64,000 nt of DNA from Caballeronia zhejiangensis (lineage in GTDB: Bacteria; Pseudomonadota; Gammaproteobacteria; Burkholderiales; Burkholderiaceae). The notes under the pieces are model-generated. The model was not told the DNA's origin. It did not search any database and saw only the letters and a program-made list of their open reading frames with translations. This document shows positions 9,042-17,616 of the stretch, piece by piece. A program made the position numbers and the translations under genes. How positions within the stretch are numbered: position 1 is the first letter of the stretch; every line of letters begins with the position of its first letter. The stretch lies in assembly GCF_000698575.1 (NCBI RefSeq), contig NZ_JFHD01000033.1, forward strand, positions 1 through 64,000. Reading direction: 5' to 3'.

Positions 9042-9634
9042 CCGGCCTGCCGGATGCGGCCGATCCCGCGCCCAGCGCTCAAATCGCCGATCCTGCCAGC
9101 GAACGCGATCGCCGCTTCATGGCGCTCGCGCAACGCGCCGCCGACGAAGCCCGTCGCGCCGGCGAAGTGCCCGTCGGCGCGGTCATCGTGCTCGGCGACG
9201 ATGTCATCGCCACCGGCTTCAATCATCCGATTCGCGGACACGATCCGTCCGCGCATGCCGAGATGGCCGCGCTGCGCGCCGCCGCCCAATCGCTCCAGAA
9301 CTACCGCTTGCCGGGCTGCGAGCTCTACGTGACGCTCGAACCTTGCCTGATGTGCGCGGGCGCGATCATGCACGCGCGCATCTCGCGCGTCGTCTACGGC
9401 GCCACGGACCCGAAAACGGGCGCGTGCGGCAGTGTCGTCGACATGTTCGCGAATGCGCAGCTCAATCACCACACCACCGTGACGGGCGGCGTGCTCGCGG
9501 ATGAATGCGGGCATGCGCTCAAGAATTTCTTCGCCGAGCGCCGCCGCCTCGCGCGCGACGAACGCGATGCGCGCCGCGCGCGCGAAGCCGGGCAACCCGC
9601 CGCCGATTCATCTGATCGAATAACAACATCGTGA
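9038..9634 (+). CDS. tadA: tRNA adenosine(34) deaminase
   Basis: Deaminates A34 to inosine in tRNA-Arg(ACG), an essential wobble modification. The zinc site is visible as HAEMAAL (HAE, with the catalytic Glu) and PCLMCAGA (PCxxC). At 198 residues it is a little longer than the E. coli enzyme because of an N-terminal extension of about 25 residues and a basic Arg-rich tail. The GTG start at 9038 has GGAGG four bases upstream and overlaps the preceding stop (GTGA). An internal start nearer ERDRRFMALAQ is possible but has weaker initiation signals. Confidence 0.95.
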   Translation: MTGLPDAADPAPSAQIADPASERDRRFMALAQRAADEARRAGEVPVGAVIVLGDDVIATGFNHPIRGHDPSAHAEMAALRAAAQSLQNYRLPGCELYVTLEPCLMCAGAIMHARISRVVYGATDPKTGACGSVVDMFANAQLNHHTTVTGGVLADECGHALKNFFAERRRLARDERDARRAREAGQPAADSSDRITTS

Positions 9635-10551
9635 AATCACGCACCATCGACCTCGTTGCGCCCTCTGGCTATCCACACGATCCGGCGGCCGTCGAGCGCG
9701 GCATCGGACGGTTGCGCAGGGAAGGGCATCGGCTCGAAAACGTCGACGCGACGCGCCGACGCTTCCAGCGCTTCGGCGGCACCGATGCGGAACGCGCCGC
9801 CGATCTCAATCGTCTTGCGGATGCATCGCGCCCGTTACCTGACATCGTACTTGCCGTGCGGGGCGGATACGGCGCGTCGCGCATCCTGCACGGCCTCGAC
9901 TACACCGGGCTGCGCAGGCTCGCGGATCAGCCGGTGGCGATCGTCGGCCACAGCGATTTCACCGCGATTCAGTGCGCGCTGTTCGCGCACGCCGGTGTGA
10001 AAAGCTTCGGCGGACCGATGTTCGCGGGCGATTTCGGCGCCGAGCAGGTCAGTTCGTTCACGATGCAGCACTTCTGGAACGCGATCTCGCGACCGAGTTT
10101 CACCATCACGAGCCATACGCCGCAGCAACAGACCGTCGACGCGACCGGCATGCTGTGGGGCGGCAATCTCGCGATTCTGGCGTCGCTCGTCGGCACGCCG
10201 TATCTGCCGCCGGTCGAGGGCGGAATCCTGTACATCGAGGATGTCAACGAGCATCCGTTTCGCATCGAGCGGATGATTTATCAGCTGTATCAGGCGGGCG
10301 TGCTCGGTCGGCAGCAGGCGATCGTGATGGGGGAGTTCTCCGGCGGCCGTCTGTCGGACTACGACAACGGCTATTCGCTCGACGCGATGATCGAGCAGGT
10401 GAGGTCGGTGACGGGCATTCCGGTGGTGACAGGATTGCAGTTCGGACACGTCGAAAATCTGCTGACGCTGCCTTTCGGTGCGGCGGCGCACCTTATCGCG
10501 AGCGAGCGGGGCTTCACGCTGAAACTTTCCGATTACCCGCATCTAGCTTGA
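9631..10551 (+). CDS. ldcA: Muramoyltetrapeptide (LD-)carboxypeptidase, peptidase family S66
   Basis: A 306-residue enzyme that removes the terminal D-Ala from cytoplasmic tetrapeptide during peptidoglycan recycling. The nucleophilic Ser is in GHSDFTAI, following the VRGGYGASR motif. The acidic and His members of the triad fall in YIEDVNEHPFRIERM and QFGHVENLLTLPFG. Start GTG at 9631 overlaps the tadA stop (GTGA), giving a DUF1992-tadA-ldcA operon. MccF-type microcin immunity proteins share this fold, but the context favours LdcA. A factor-independent terminator follows directly. Confidence 0.93.
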   Translation: MKSRTIDLVAPSGYPHDPAAVERGIGRLRREGHRLENVDATRRRFQRFGGTDAERAADLNRLADASRPLPDIVLAVRGGYGASRILHGLDYTGLRRLADQPVAIVGHSDFTAIQCALFAHAGVKSFGGPMFAGDFGAEQVSSFTMQHFWNAISRPSFTITSHTPQQQTVDATGMLWGGNLAILASLVGTPYLPPVEGGILYIEDVNEHPFRIERMIYQLYQAGVLGRQQAIVMGEFSGGRLSDYDNGYSLDAMIEQVRSVTGIPVVTGLQFGHVENLLTLPFGAAAHLIASERGFTLKLSDYPHLA

Positions 10552-10562
10552 GTCCGCGTGGC

Positions 10563-10590
10563 AAGGCGCTCAAGCGAGCGCCTTATTTTT
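10563..10590 (+). terminator. Rho-independent terminator after ldcA
   Basis: Perfect 8-bp stem AAGGCGCT / AGCGCCTT with loop CAAGCG, followed by ATTTTTA, placed 12 bp after the ldcA stop. Confidence 0.85.
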
Positions 10591-10660
10591 AGCTCGTCCC
10601 TGCAACTAACTGTCGGTTCATGCACCGTCCGCGACAACTGCGTGCACCACGTCGGCGCTA

Positions 10661-10673
10661 GAATTGTCGACAA
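10661..10673. promoter_or_regulatory. Candidate GntR operator, site 1
   Basis: GAATTGTCGACAA contains the perfect palindrome TTGTCGACAA (10664-10673). The same 13-bp word, with C/T variation only, recurs at 10790-10802 and 14318-14330, both in purine-gene promoter regions. Its TTGT-AC AA half-site layout resembles operators of FadR-type GntR regulators. Confidence 0.55.
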
Positions 10674-10789
10674 AAAAGAGGCGACAATGCTGACAAAAAC
10701 TTGTGGAATCTGCTGCGATGCCCGCCAATATTGGGCCTCAGCAAAACGCGGTACTCGAAAAACGCGCGGTAACCGATAATTTTAAAAAT

Positions 10790-10823
10790 GAATTGTTGAC
10801 AATCTTTATGTCGATTCTAAGAT
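10790..10823 (+). promoter_or_regulatory. Promoter of the GntR gene with overlapping operator site 2
   Basis: A sigma70-like promoter is visible: -35 TTGACA at 10796-10801, a 16-bp spacer and -10 TAAGAT at 10818-10823, 25 bp before the GntR ATG. The -35 hexamer lies inside GAATTGTTGACAA (10790-10802), the second copy of the candidate operator, so a bound repressor would block RNA polymerase and autoregulate. Confidence 0.65.
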
Positions 10824-10847
10824 GCTTAACATGCAAGCGAGCACATC

Positions 10848-11594
10848 ATGTCCGACACCAAGCGTAGTGCTGCATCGAATGTTTCGGATTCCGCTCCCAA
10901 TGGGGCGAACGCCGAGTCGATCGCCGAGAACATCCGCGCCGCGATCCTCGAGCATCGGCTGGCGCCGGGCGCGAAGCTGACCGAAGCGCAGTTATGCGAG
11001 GTGTTCGCCGTGAAGCGCGGCACCGTCCGCCAGGCGCTCGCGCAACTGTCGAACGAACGGCTCGTCGATCTGGAGCCGAATCGCGGGGCGTTCGTCGCGA
11101 GTCCGTCGTTGCAGGAAGTGCATGAAGTGTTCGAAATGCGCCGCATCATCGAATTGGCCGTGGTGGACCGAATTGCGCAAGGGCACGGCCTGCGTCGGCT
11201 GAAGTCGATCAGCGCGACGATCGGAAAAGAGCGCCGCGCTTTCGAAAGCCACGATTTTTCGTCGTGGATCCGGCTCTCCGGCGAGTTTCACACCGAACTC
11301 GCGGCGCTTACCGGCAACACGGTGCTGTGCGAATGCCTGTCGGGACTCGTCGCGCGTTCGACGCTGATCTCGGCGCTGTATGAATCGCTCGGCAAGAGTT
11401 CGTGCTCGTTCGAAGATCACGAAGCGATTCTCGCCGCGCTCGATGCAGGCGATGCAGCGAAAGCCGGCGTGTTGATGGCGCAACATCTGCGCGACGTCGA
11501 ACTGAAGATGCTCGAGCGGCCGGCACGCGGCGCGGTCGATCTGAAGGAAGTGTTCATGAAGCCCGCCGAGCGCGAACGAGCGCTCGATATGTAA
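10848..11594 (+). CDS. GntR family (FCD subfamily) transcriptional regulator
   Basis: A 248-residue regulator. Residues about 20-90 form a GntR winged helix with the typical AILEHRLAPGAKLTEAQL and KRGTVRQALAQL segments. The rest is an FCD ligand-binding domain with the metal-site pattern of His and Asp (FHTELAALTGN and DHEAILAALDAGD). It heads a purine/ureide cluster and probably controls it, with a purine breakdown intermediate as ligand; the ligand is inference. Its own promoter overlaps a palindrome shared with the puuE promoter region. A perfect 9-bp inverted repeat (GGCAGATCG / CGATCTGCC, 11606-11625) follows the stop. Confidence 0.9.
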   Translation: MSDTKRSAASNVSDSAPNGANAESIAENIRAAILEHRLAPGAKLTEAQLCEVFAVKRGTVRQALAQLSNERLVDLEPNRGAFVASPSLQEVHEVFEMRRIIELAVVDRIAQGHGLRRLKSISATIGKERRAFESHDFSSWIRLSGEFHTELAALTGNTVLCECLSGLVARSTLISALYESLGKSSCSFEDHEAILAALDAGDAAKAGVLMAQHLRDVELKMLERPARGAVDLKEVFMKPAERERALDM

Positions 11595-11958
11595 GGCAGA
11601 CAGACGGCAGATCGGACGATCTGCCATCGGCTGAATCAAGCAGGACTAAATAACTGGAGACCGTGCCTCGCGCTTCGCGCGAAGGCGCGTGGAGAGTCGC
11701 ACGCTTTGAAAATCCGTAGCGTGTATCGCACCGAACAGGACGCTCGTGTGAGCGTGAAATGAAAGCCGCCGCAGGGCGGGCGTGCCGGGCCGATGCCTCG
11801 CGCGCTCTCGGCCTCATGCCCGAAGGCGAAAACGCAAATCCGAAGAATGCCGCGCGGGATGGAGACATCCGACACGTCAGCGAAGGCATCCGATCGAAGC
11901 TCGAACCCCGAGCATTTGCAGTTTTCTCATCACGCAAGCAGCCAATGAAGGAGACGTC
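11595..11958. other. Intergenic region between GntR gene and permease
   Basis: No gene is supported here. A perfect 9-bp inverted repeat with a 2-base gap lies at 11606-11625. It has no T-run, so it may be a weak terminator or a protein site. A second GC-rich hairpin follows near 11670-11690. A Shine-Dalgarno AAGGAG precedes the permease ATG. Confidence 0.5.
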
Positions 11959-13446
11959 ATGGCCCAGTTCAGTGCATCCGGCAGCTCAACCCTGCCGCCG
12001 CTCGACAACGAGTATGAAGAGCAACATCTGCCCGCCGGTTACAGCGACCGGCTTTACAACGAGGACCTCGCCCCGCTCAAGAATCAGACCTGGGGCGCGT
12101 ACAACATCTTCGCGTTCTGGATGTCGGACGTGCACAGCGTCGGCGGTTATGTGTTCGCCGGAAGTCTCTTCGCGCTCGGCCTGACGAGCTGGCAGGTGCT
12201 GGTATCGCTGCTGATCGGCATTGGGCTCGTGAACGTGCTGTGCAATCTGATCGCTAAACCGAGCCAGGTGGCGGGCGTGCCGTATCCCGTCGCGTGCCGC
12301 GCCACGTTCGGCGTGCTCGGCGCGAACATTCCGGCCGTGATCCGCGGGCTCATTGCGGTGGCGTGGTACGGCATTCAGACATATCTGGCGTCGAGCGCGC
12401 TCGTCATCGTCGTGCTGAAGTTCGTGCCGTCGCTGATGCCTTATGCCGACGTCCACAAGTACGGCTTCATCGGGCTTTCGGCGCTCGGCTGGGCGGGCTT
12501 CATGCTGCTTTGGGTGCTGCAGGCCGTCGTGTTCTGGCGCGGCATGGAGATGATCAAGAAGTTCATCGACTTCGCCGGTCCCGCCGTCTACGTCGTGATG
12601 TTCATTCTCGCCGGCTATATGGTGTGGCGCGCGGGCATCGACAATATCGGCCTGAATCTCGGCGGCGTGAAGTATCACGGCACGGAAGTGATTCCCGTGA
12701 TGATCACCGCGATCGCGCTCGTCGTTTCGTACTTCTCCGGCCCGATGCTCAACTTCGGCGACTTCTCGCGCTACGGCAAGAGCTTTCGCAGCGTGAAGCG
12801 CGGCAATTTCTGGGGCCTGCCGGTCAACTTCCTGGCGTTCTCGGTCGTGACCGTCATCACGACTGCGGCGACGCTGCCGGTCTTCGGCCAGCTCATCACG
12901 GATCCGGTGGAAACCGTCGGCCGCATCGACCATCCGTCTGCTGTGATTCTCGGCGCGCTGACCTTCACGATCGCGACCATCGGCATCAACATCGTCGCGA
13001 ACTTCGTGTCGCCGGCCTTCGACTTCTCGAACGTCGCGCCGAAGCTCATCAGCTGGCGCATGGGCGGCATGATGGCGGCGGTCGCGTCGATCTTCATCAC
13101 GCCGTGGAACCTGTTCAACAACCCGGCCGTGATCCACTACACGCTGGATATTCTCGGCAGCTTCATCGGACCGCTGTATGGCGTGCTGATCCTCGACTTC
13201 TATCTCGTGAAACGCGGCAAGCTGGTGGTCGACGATCTCTACACGGTGTCGGAACAGGGCAAGTACTGGTACACGAAGGGCGTGAACCGCCGCGCGGTGA
13301 TGGCGCTCGTGCCGGCCGCCGTGCTCGCGACGCTCTGCGTGATGGTGCCGTCGCTCGAAGCTGCTGCGAACTTCTCGTGGTTCATCGGTGCGGGACTCGG
13401 TGCGGTGTTCTATTACTTCCTCGCGGATCGCAAGCGCGGAGTCTAA
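11959..13446 (+). CDS. NCS1 family nucleobase/allantoin:cation symporter
   Basis: A 495-residue inner membrane transporter with about 12 hydrophobic segments. The N-terminal signature YNEDLAPLKNQTWGAYNIF and the motif GPMLNFGDFSRYGKS are characteristic of the NCS1 family (allantoin, uracil, hydantoin or purine carriers). It is placed between a GntR regulator and a hydantoin/allantoin racemase, so allantoin or a related ureide is the best guess; the sequence alone does not fix the substrate. ATG at 11959 follows AAGGAG by five bases. Longer in-frame extensions upstream lack coding character. It is 50 bp from the racemase and probably cotranscribed. Confidence 0.92.
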   Translation: MAQFSASGSSTLPPLDNEYEEQHLPAGYSDRLYNEDLAPLKNQTWGAYNIFAFWMSDVHSVGGYVFAGSLFALGLTSWQVLVSLLIGIGLVNVLCNLIAKPSQVAGVPYPVACRATFGVLGANIPAVIRGLIAVAWYGIQTYLASSALVIVVLKFVPSLMPYADVHKYGFIGLSALGWAGFMLLWVLQAVVFWRGMEMIKKFIDFAGPAVYVVMFILAGYMVWRAGIDNIGLNLGGVKYHGTEVIPVMITAIALVVSYFSGPMLNFGDFSRYGKSFRSVKRGNFWGLPVNFLAFSVVTVITTAATLPVFGQLITDPVETVGRIDHPSAVILGALTFTIATIGINIVANFVSPAFDFSNVAPKLISWRMGGMMAAVASIFITPWNLFNNPAVIHYTLDILGSFIGPLYGVLILDFYLVKRGKLVVDDLYTVSEQGKYWYTKGVNRRAVMALVPAAVLATLCVMVPSLEAAANFSWFIGAGLGAVFYYFLADRKRGV

Positions 13447-13496
13447 AACGATAGCTGGAACCTGAGAGAATTTCCGAAGGCAGTGTGGAGACAGCA

Positions 13497-14234
13497 ATGC
13501 GCATCAAACTGATCAACCCCAACACGACGCAGCGCATGACCGACTCGATGGGCCGCTGCGCCCGCGAGGTCGCCGCGCCCGGCACGGAGATCGTCGCCGT
13601 CAGCCCGACGATGGGCCCGCCGTCCATCGAAGGCTATTACGACGAGGCGGTCGCGTCGCTCGGTCTGCTCGCCGAAGTGGAAGCGGGCGAAAAGCAGGGC
13701 TTCGACGGCTATGTGATCGCGTGCTTCGGCGATCCGGCCCTTTACGCCGCACGCGAACTGGCGCGCGGCCCGGTGATCGGCATCGCGGAGGCGGCGATGC
13801 ATGCGGCGAGCGTCATCGCGCCGGGATTTTCCGTCGTCACGACGTTGCAGCGTACCGTCGGCATGGCTTGGCATCTGGCGGAGCGCTACGGCATGGAGCG
13901 CTTCTGCAAGAACGTCCGCGCGACAGACGTCCCCGTGCTCGAACTGGATGTGCCGGGGTCGCCGGCGCGTCGGACGATCATCGACGAATGCAGGCGCGCG
14001 CTCGACGAAGACGGCTCGGACGCCATCGTGCTCGGCTGCGCGGGCATGGCGGAGTTCTGCCGCGAAGTGGAGGACGCGATCGGCGCGCCGGTGGTTGAGG
14101 GCGTGACGGCCGCGGTGAAATGGGCGGAGGCGCTCATCGCGCTGAAGCTGCACACGGCGAAACGCGGCGACTACGCGCGCCCGCTCGCGAAACGGTACGA
14201 CGGCGTGCTGTCGGATTTCAGCCCGCGCCGATAG
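13497..14234 (+). CDS. Asp/Glu/hydantoin racemase family protein (probable allantoin racemase)
   Basis: A 245-residue cofactor-independent racemase. It starts MRIKLINPNTTQRMT, typical of hydantoin racemases, and has the two expected cysteines in YVIACFGDP and VLGCAGMAEF. Allantoin racemase (HpxA-type) interconverts R- and S-allantoin, which suits the neighbouring allantoinase and permease; hydantoin racemase is the alternative. ATG at 13497 is preferred over GTG at 13485, with GGAG a few bases upstream. A strong terminator hairpin follows, so this gene closes the first purine transcription unit. Confidence 0.88.
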   Translation: MRIKLINPNTTQRMTDSMGRCAREVAAPGTEIVAVSPTMGPPSIEGYYDEAVASLGLLAEVEAGEKQGFDGYVIACFGDPALYAARELARGPVIGIAEAAMHAASVIAPGFSVVTTLQRTVGMAWHLAERYGMERFCKNVRATDVPVLELDVPGSPARRTIIDECRRALDEDGSDAIVLGCAGMAEFCREVEDAIGAPVVEGVTAAVKWAEALIALKLHTAKRGDYARPLAKRYDGVLSDFSPRR

Positions 14235-14263
14235 CCTTTTCGCCGGACACATACCGATGACGT

Positions 14264-14308
14264 GACCCGGATTATGCGCCCTGATGTATGGGCGCATCCG
14301 GGTCTTTT
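14264..14308 (+). terminator. Terminator after the racemase gene
   Basis: GACCCGG and GCGCCC pair with GGGCGC and CCGGGTC across a TGATGTAT loop. The left arm has three unpaired bases (TAT), and TTTT follows at 14305-14308. Confidence 0.7.
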
Positions 14309-14317
14309 AGCTACACT

Positions 14318-14330
14318 GAATCGTCGACAA
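14318..14330. promoter_or_regulatory. Candidate GntR operator, site 3 (before puuE)
   Basis: GAATCGTCGACAA differs by one base from site 1 and two from site 2 near the GntR gene. It sits 36 bp before the puuE start and just after the preceding terminator, where a promoter for puuE-uraD-alc-allA would be expected. Confidence 0.5.
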
Positions 14331-14365
14331 TCCCGTTTTTTCAACGCTTGAGCAGAACGCCAGCC

Positions 14366-15316
14366 ATGTCACTCGATCCGAACTACCCACGCGATTTGAT
14401 CGGCTACGGCCGCCACCCGGTGCAGGCGAACTGGCCGGGACGGGCGCGCGTCGCCGTGCAATTCGTGCTCAATTACGAAGAAGGCGGCGAGAATTGCGTG
14501 CTGCACGGCGATCCGGGCTCCGAGCAGTTCCTGTCGGAGATCGTGGGCGCGGCGGCGTATCCGTCGCGTCACATGAGCATGGAGTCGATCTACGAATACG
14601 GTTCGCGCGCGGGCGTGTGGCGCATCCTGCGCGAGTTCGAGAAGCGCGGCATGCCGCTGACGATCTTCGGCGTCGGCATGGCGATCGAGCGGCATCCCGA
14701 AGTGGCGAAGGCGTTCGTCGAACTGGGGCATGAAATCGCGTGTCACGGCTATCGGTGGATTCACTATCAGGACATGTCGCCGGAGAAGGAAGCCGAACAC
14801 ATGCGCCTCGGCATGGAAGCGATCGAGCGCGTGACGGGCGTGCGGCCGCTCGGCTGGTACACCGGGCGCGATAGCCCGAATACGCATCGGCTGGTCGCGG
14901 AATACGGCGGTTTCCTCTACGACTCGGACTATTACGGCGACGACCTGCCGTTCTGGACCGAAGTCGAAGTGACGGGCGGCGAGAAGAAGCCGCATCTGAT
15001 CGTGCCGTACACGCTCGACACCAACGACATGCGCTTCGCGACGCCGCAAGGCTTCAACACGGGCGATCACTTCTTCACGTACCTGAAAGACGCGTTCGAC
15101 GTGCTCTACGAAGAAGGCGACGACGCGCCGAAGATGCTGTCCATCGGCATGCACTGCCGCTTGCTCGGCCGGCCGGGGCGCTTCCGTGGCCTGCAGAAAT
15201 TCCTCGATCACATCGAGAAGCATGATCGCGTGTGGGTTACGCGGCGTGTCGACATCGCGCGTCACTGGCGCGAGCAACATCCTTTCGAAAAAGCTAACAA
15301 CGGGACGGCGGCATGA
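14366..15316 (+). CDS. puuE: Allantoinase, PuuE type (polysaccharide deacetylase fold)
   Basis: A 316-residue cyclic-amide hydrolase opening allantoin to allantoate. It is unrelated to the metal amidohydrolase AllB. Family hallmarks are the start DPNYPRDLIGYGR, RVAVQFVLNYEEGGE, the SMESIYEYGSRAGVWR stretch and the HGYRWIHYQ motif. First gene of a tight ureide operon: the stop overlaps the uraD start (ATGA). A candidate GntR operator lies just upstream, separate from the racemase terminator. Confidence 0.94.
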   Translation: MSLDPNYPRDLIGYGRHPVQANWPGRARVAVQFVLNYEEGGENCVLHGDPGSEQFLSEIVGAAAYPSRHMSMESIYEYGSRAGVWRILREFEKRGMPLTIFGVGMAIERHPEVAKAFVELGHEIACHGYRWIHYQDMSPEKEAEHMRLGMEAIERVTGVRPLGWYTGRDSPNTHRLVAEYGGFLYDSDYYGDDLPFWTEVEVTGGEKKPHLIVPYTLDTNDMRFATPQGFNTGDHFFTYLKDAFDVLYEEGDDAPKMLSIGMHCRLLGRPGRFRGLQKFLDHIEKHDRVWVTRRVDIARHWREQHPFEKANNGTAA

Positions 15317-15837
15317 AGGCGATGCACTACACACTCGACCAACTCAACACCATGCCCGCCGACACGTTCGTGACGGTGCTCGCGGGCATTTTCGAGCACT
15401 CGCCGTGGGTGCCGGAAAGAGCGGCGCAACAGCGCCCGTTCAAGGACATCGACGCGCTGCATCGCGCGATGTCGCAGATCGTCGAAGAGGCCGGCGAAGA
15501 CAGGCAGCTCGCGCTCATCAACGCGCACCCGGAGCTCGCGGGCAAAGCGGCGGTGCGCGGCGAGCTGACCGCCGAATCGACGCGCGAACAAAGCGGCGCG
15601 GGCCTGAATCTGTGCACGCAGGAAGAGTTCGACAGGCTTCAGTCGCTGAACGCGCAGTATCGCGAGAAATTCGGGTTTCCGTTCATTCTCGCGGTGCGCG
15701 GCTATGACCGTCACGGCATCATCGCGAACTTCGAAGCGCGCGTGAATCACGACCGCGCCGAAGAATTGCGCACGAGTCTCGACCAGATTTACCGGATCGC
15801 GGGCTTCAGGTTGAACGACCTGATTCAAGCGGCGTAA
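15313..15837 (+). CDS. uraD: OHCU decarboxylase
   Basis: A 174-residue enzyme that decarboxylates 2-oxo-4-hydroxy-4-carboxy-5-ureidoimidazoline to S-allantoin, the third step from urate. Key family segments are FEHSPWVPERA, INAHPELAGKA (with the catalytic His) and FPFILAVRGYDRHGI. It overlaps puuE by ATGA. UraH and the urate hydroxylase that precede it in the pathway are encoded about 8 kb away at 22.5-24.1 kb. Confidence 0.94.
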   Translation: MKAMHYTLDQLNTMPADTFVTVLAGIFEHSPWVPERAAQQRPFKDIDALHRAMSQIVEEAGEDRQLALINAHPELAGKAAVRGELTAESTREQSGAGLNLCTQEEFDRLQSLNAQYREKFGFPFILAVRGYDRHGIIANFEARVNHDRAEELRTSLDQIYRIAGFRLNDLIQAA

Positions 15838-15880
15838 TCCGCAAACAACCGTAAACGAACGAAAAGAAGGACAGAAACAA

Positions 15881-16891
15881 ATGGCAATCCCGACTCTCGA
15901 TCCCAATGCGCCCGACTTCACGCGCCGCTATGTGAACCTGGCGGACCCGCGTCTGGGCGCGCAGGCACTCGAGGCGAGCGACGATTTCTTCGCGCCGAAG
16001 GAACGCATGCTGAATCCCGAGCCGGCGGTGTTCATTCCCGGCAAGTACGACGATCACGGCAAGTGGATGGACGGCTGGGAAACGCGCCGCAAGCGCACGA
16101 CGGGCTATGACTGGTGCATCGTCAAGCTCGCGCGTCCGGGCGTCATCAAGGGCATCGATGTCGACACGAGCCACTTCACCGGCAACTTCCCGCCGGCGGC
16201 GTCGATCGAAGGGGCGCATGTCGCCGACGGCGCACCGAATCAGTCGACGCAATGGACGGAAATCGTCCCGTCGACGACGCTGCAGGGCAACAGCCATCAC
16301 TATCTCGAAGTCGAGGTCCAGCAGCCGTTCACGCATCTGCGCGTGAACATCTATCCGGATGGCGGCATCGCGCGTCTGCGGGTCTATGGCCAGCCGCAAC
16401 TCGACTGGAGCAACGCCGACAAGCATGCGCTCGTCGATCTCGCCGCGATGGAAAACGGCGCGTACATGGTCGGCACGAACAATCAGCACTTCGGTCTCGC
16501 ATCGACCTTGCTGATGCCGGGCCGCGGCGTGAACATGGGCGACGGCTGGGAAACGCGCCGGCGTCGCGAGCCGGGCAACGACTGGTGTATCGTCGCGCTG
16601 GCGCAGCCGGGCGTCATCAAGAAGGTCGAAGTGGATACCGCGCACTTCAAGGGCAATTTCCCCGACCGCTGCTCGCTTCAGGCGGCATACGTGAAGGGCG
16701 GCACGGACAGCTCGCTCGTCACGCAGGCGATGTTCTGGCCGGTGCTGCTCGGCGAACAGAAACTGCAGATGGACAAGCAGCATTTTTTCGAGTCCGACCT
16801 CGCCGCGCTCGGCCCGGTGACGCACGTGCGCTTCAATATTTTTCCTGACGGCGGCGTGTCGCGTCTTCGTCTCCTCGGAACCCTTGCATGA
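15881..16891 (+). CDS. alc: Allantoicase
   Basis: A 336-residue protein made of two allantoicase repeats, each a jelly-roll unit. The duplicated core GDGWETRRRREPGNDWCIV and DGWETRRKRTTGYDWCIV is plain, as is the repeated VDTxHFxGNFP motif. It hydrolyses allantoate to ureidoglycolate and urea. AAGGA lies upstream of the ATG at 15881. Its last codon overlaps the allA start. Confidence 0.95.
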   Translation: MAIPTLDPNAPDFTRRYVNLADPRLGAQALEASDDFFAPKERMLNPEPAVFIPGKYDDHGKWMDGWETRRKRTTGYDWCIVKLARPGVIKGIDVDTSHFTGNFPPAASIEGAHVADGAPNQSTQWTEIVPSTTLQGNSHHYLEVEVQQPFTHLRVNIYPDGGIARLRVYGQPQLDWSNADKHALVDLAAMENGAYMVGTNNQHFGLASTLLMPGRGVNMGDGWETRRRREPGNDWCIVALAQPGVIKKVEVDTAHFKGNFPDRCSLQAAYVKGGTDSSLVTQAMFWPVLLGEQKLQMDKQHFFESDLAALGPVTHVRFNIFPDGGVSRLRLLGTLA

Positions 16892-17394
16892 TGAAGAAAC
16901 TCGCTATCGAACCGTTGACGCGCGCAGCGTTCAAGCCTTATGGCGATGTCATCGAACTCGATGGCGCCAAGCAGATTCCAATCAACCTCGGCACCACGAT
17001 CCGCTTCCACGATCTGTGCAACGTCGACGTGACCGACGGCGGCGGGCACGCGATCGTCAATCTGTTTCGCGGCCAGCCGCGCACGCTGCCGTTCGAATGC
17101 AAGATGATGGAGCGTCATCCGCTCGGGAGCCAGGCGTTCATTCCGCTCGATGACCGGCCGTATCTCGTCGTCGTCGCGCCCGCGGGCGATCTCGACGAAT
17201 CGAAGATCCGCGCCTTCGTCACGCGCGGCTGGCAGGGTGTGAACTATGCGAAAGGCGTGTGGCATCATCCGCTGCTCGCGCTGGGGAAGGTGAGCGATTA
17301 CATCGTCGTCGATCGCGGCGGCGGCGAAGGGCACAACCTCAACGAGCAGGATCTGAAGGAATCGCTCTGGCTGACCGAAGACGCGCTGCGATAG
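16888..17394 (+). CDS. allA: Ureidoglycolate lyase
   Basis: A 168-residue cupin-type enzyme that cleaves ureidoglycolate to glyoxylate and urea, completing ureide breakdown. Motifs such as AFKPYGDVIE, LPFECKMMERHPLGSQ, GVNYAKGVWHHPLLAL and DRGGGEGHNL match the AllA family. The start overlaps alc (ATGATG around the alc stop); the second ATG at 16891 is possible. A terminator follows 32 bp later, ending the puuE-uraD-alc-allA unit. Confidence 0.95.
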   Translation: MMKKLAIEPLTRAAFKPYGDVIELDGAKQIPINLGTTIRFHDLCNVDVTDGGGHAIVNLFRGQPRTLPFECKMMERHPLGSQAFIPLDDRPYLVVVAPAGDLDESKIRAFVTRGWQGVNYAKGVWHHPLLALGKVSDYIVVDRGGGEGHNLNEQDLKESLWLTEDALR

Positions 17395-17425
17395 GCGCAT
17401 CGAAAGCAGCACCCGCGCAGTGACG

Positions 17426-17457
17426 AAAGACCGGAACGCACCTCCGGTCTTTTTTTT
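17426..17457 (+). terminator. Rho-independent terminator after allA
   Basis: Stem AAAGACCGG / CCGGTCTTT, 9-base loop, then a run of T. Flanking TGACG and CGTCA extend the symmetry. Confidence 0.88.
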
Positions 17458-17616
17458 CGTCACAGCGCCGCCCACACCACCCGATATCGCCGCCTTCCCA
17501 CCCGAAATCTCCGTTGAACGGGACAGACCCGCCCCTTACCCTTGACGGACGGCTTGCATCCGGCCAGCGTCCGCCTCGGGACCGTCCGGTGCCGCACTAA
17601 TAAATACGGAGACAGC

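Noticed and set aside
10558..10779. 73-codon plus-strand frame before the GntR gene
   Set aside because: It covers the ldcA terminator and an AT-rich promoter region and has no protein-like pattern.
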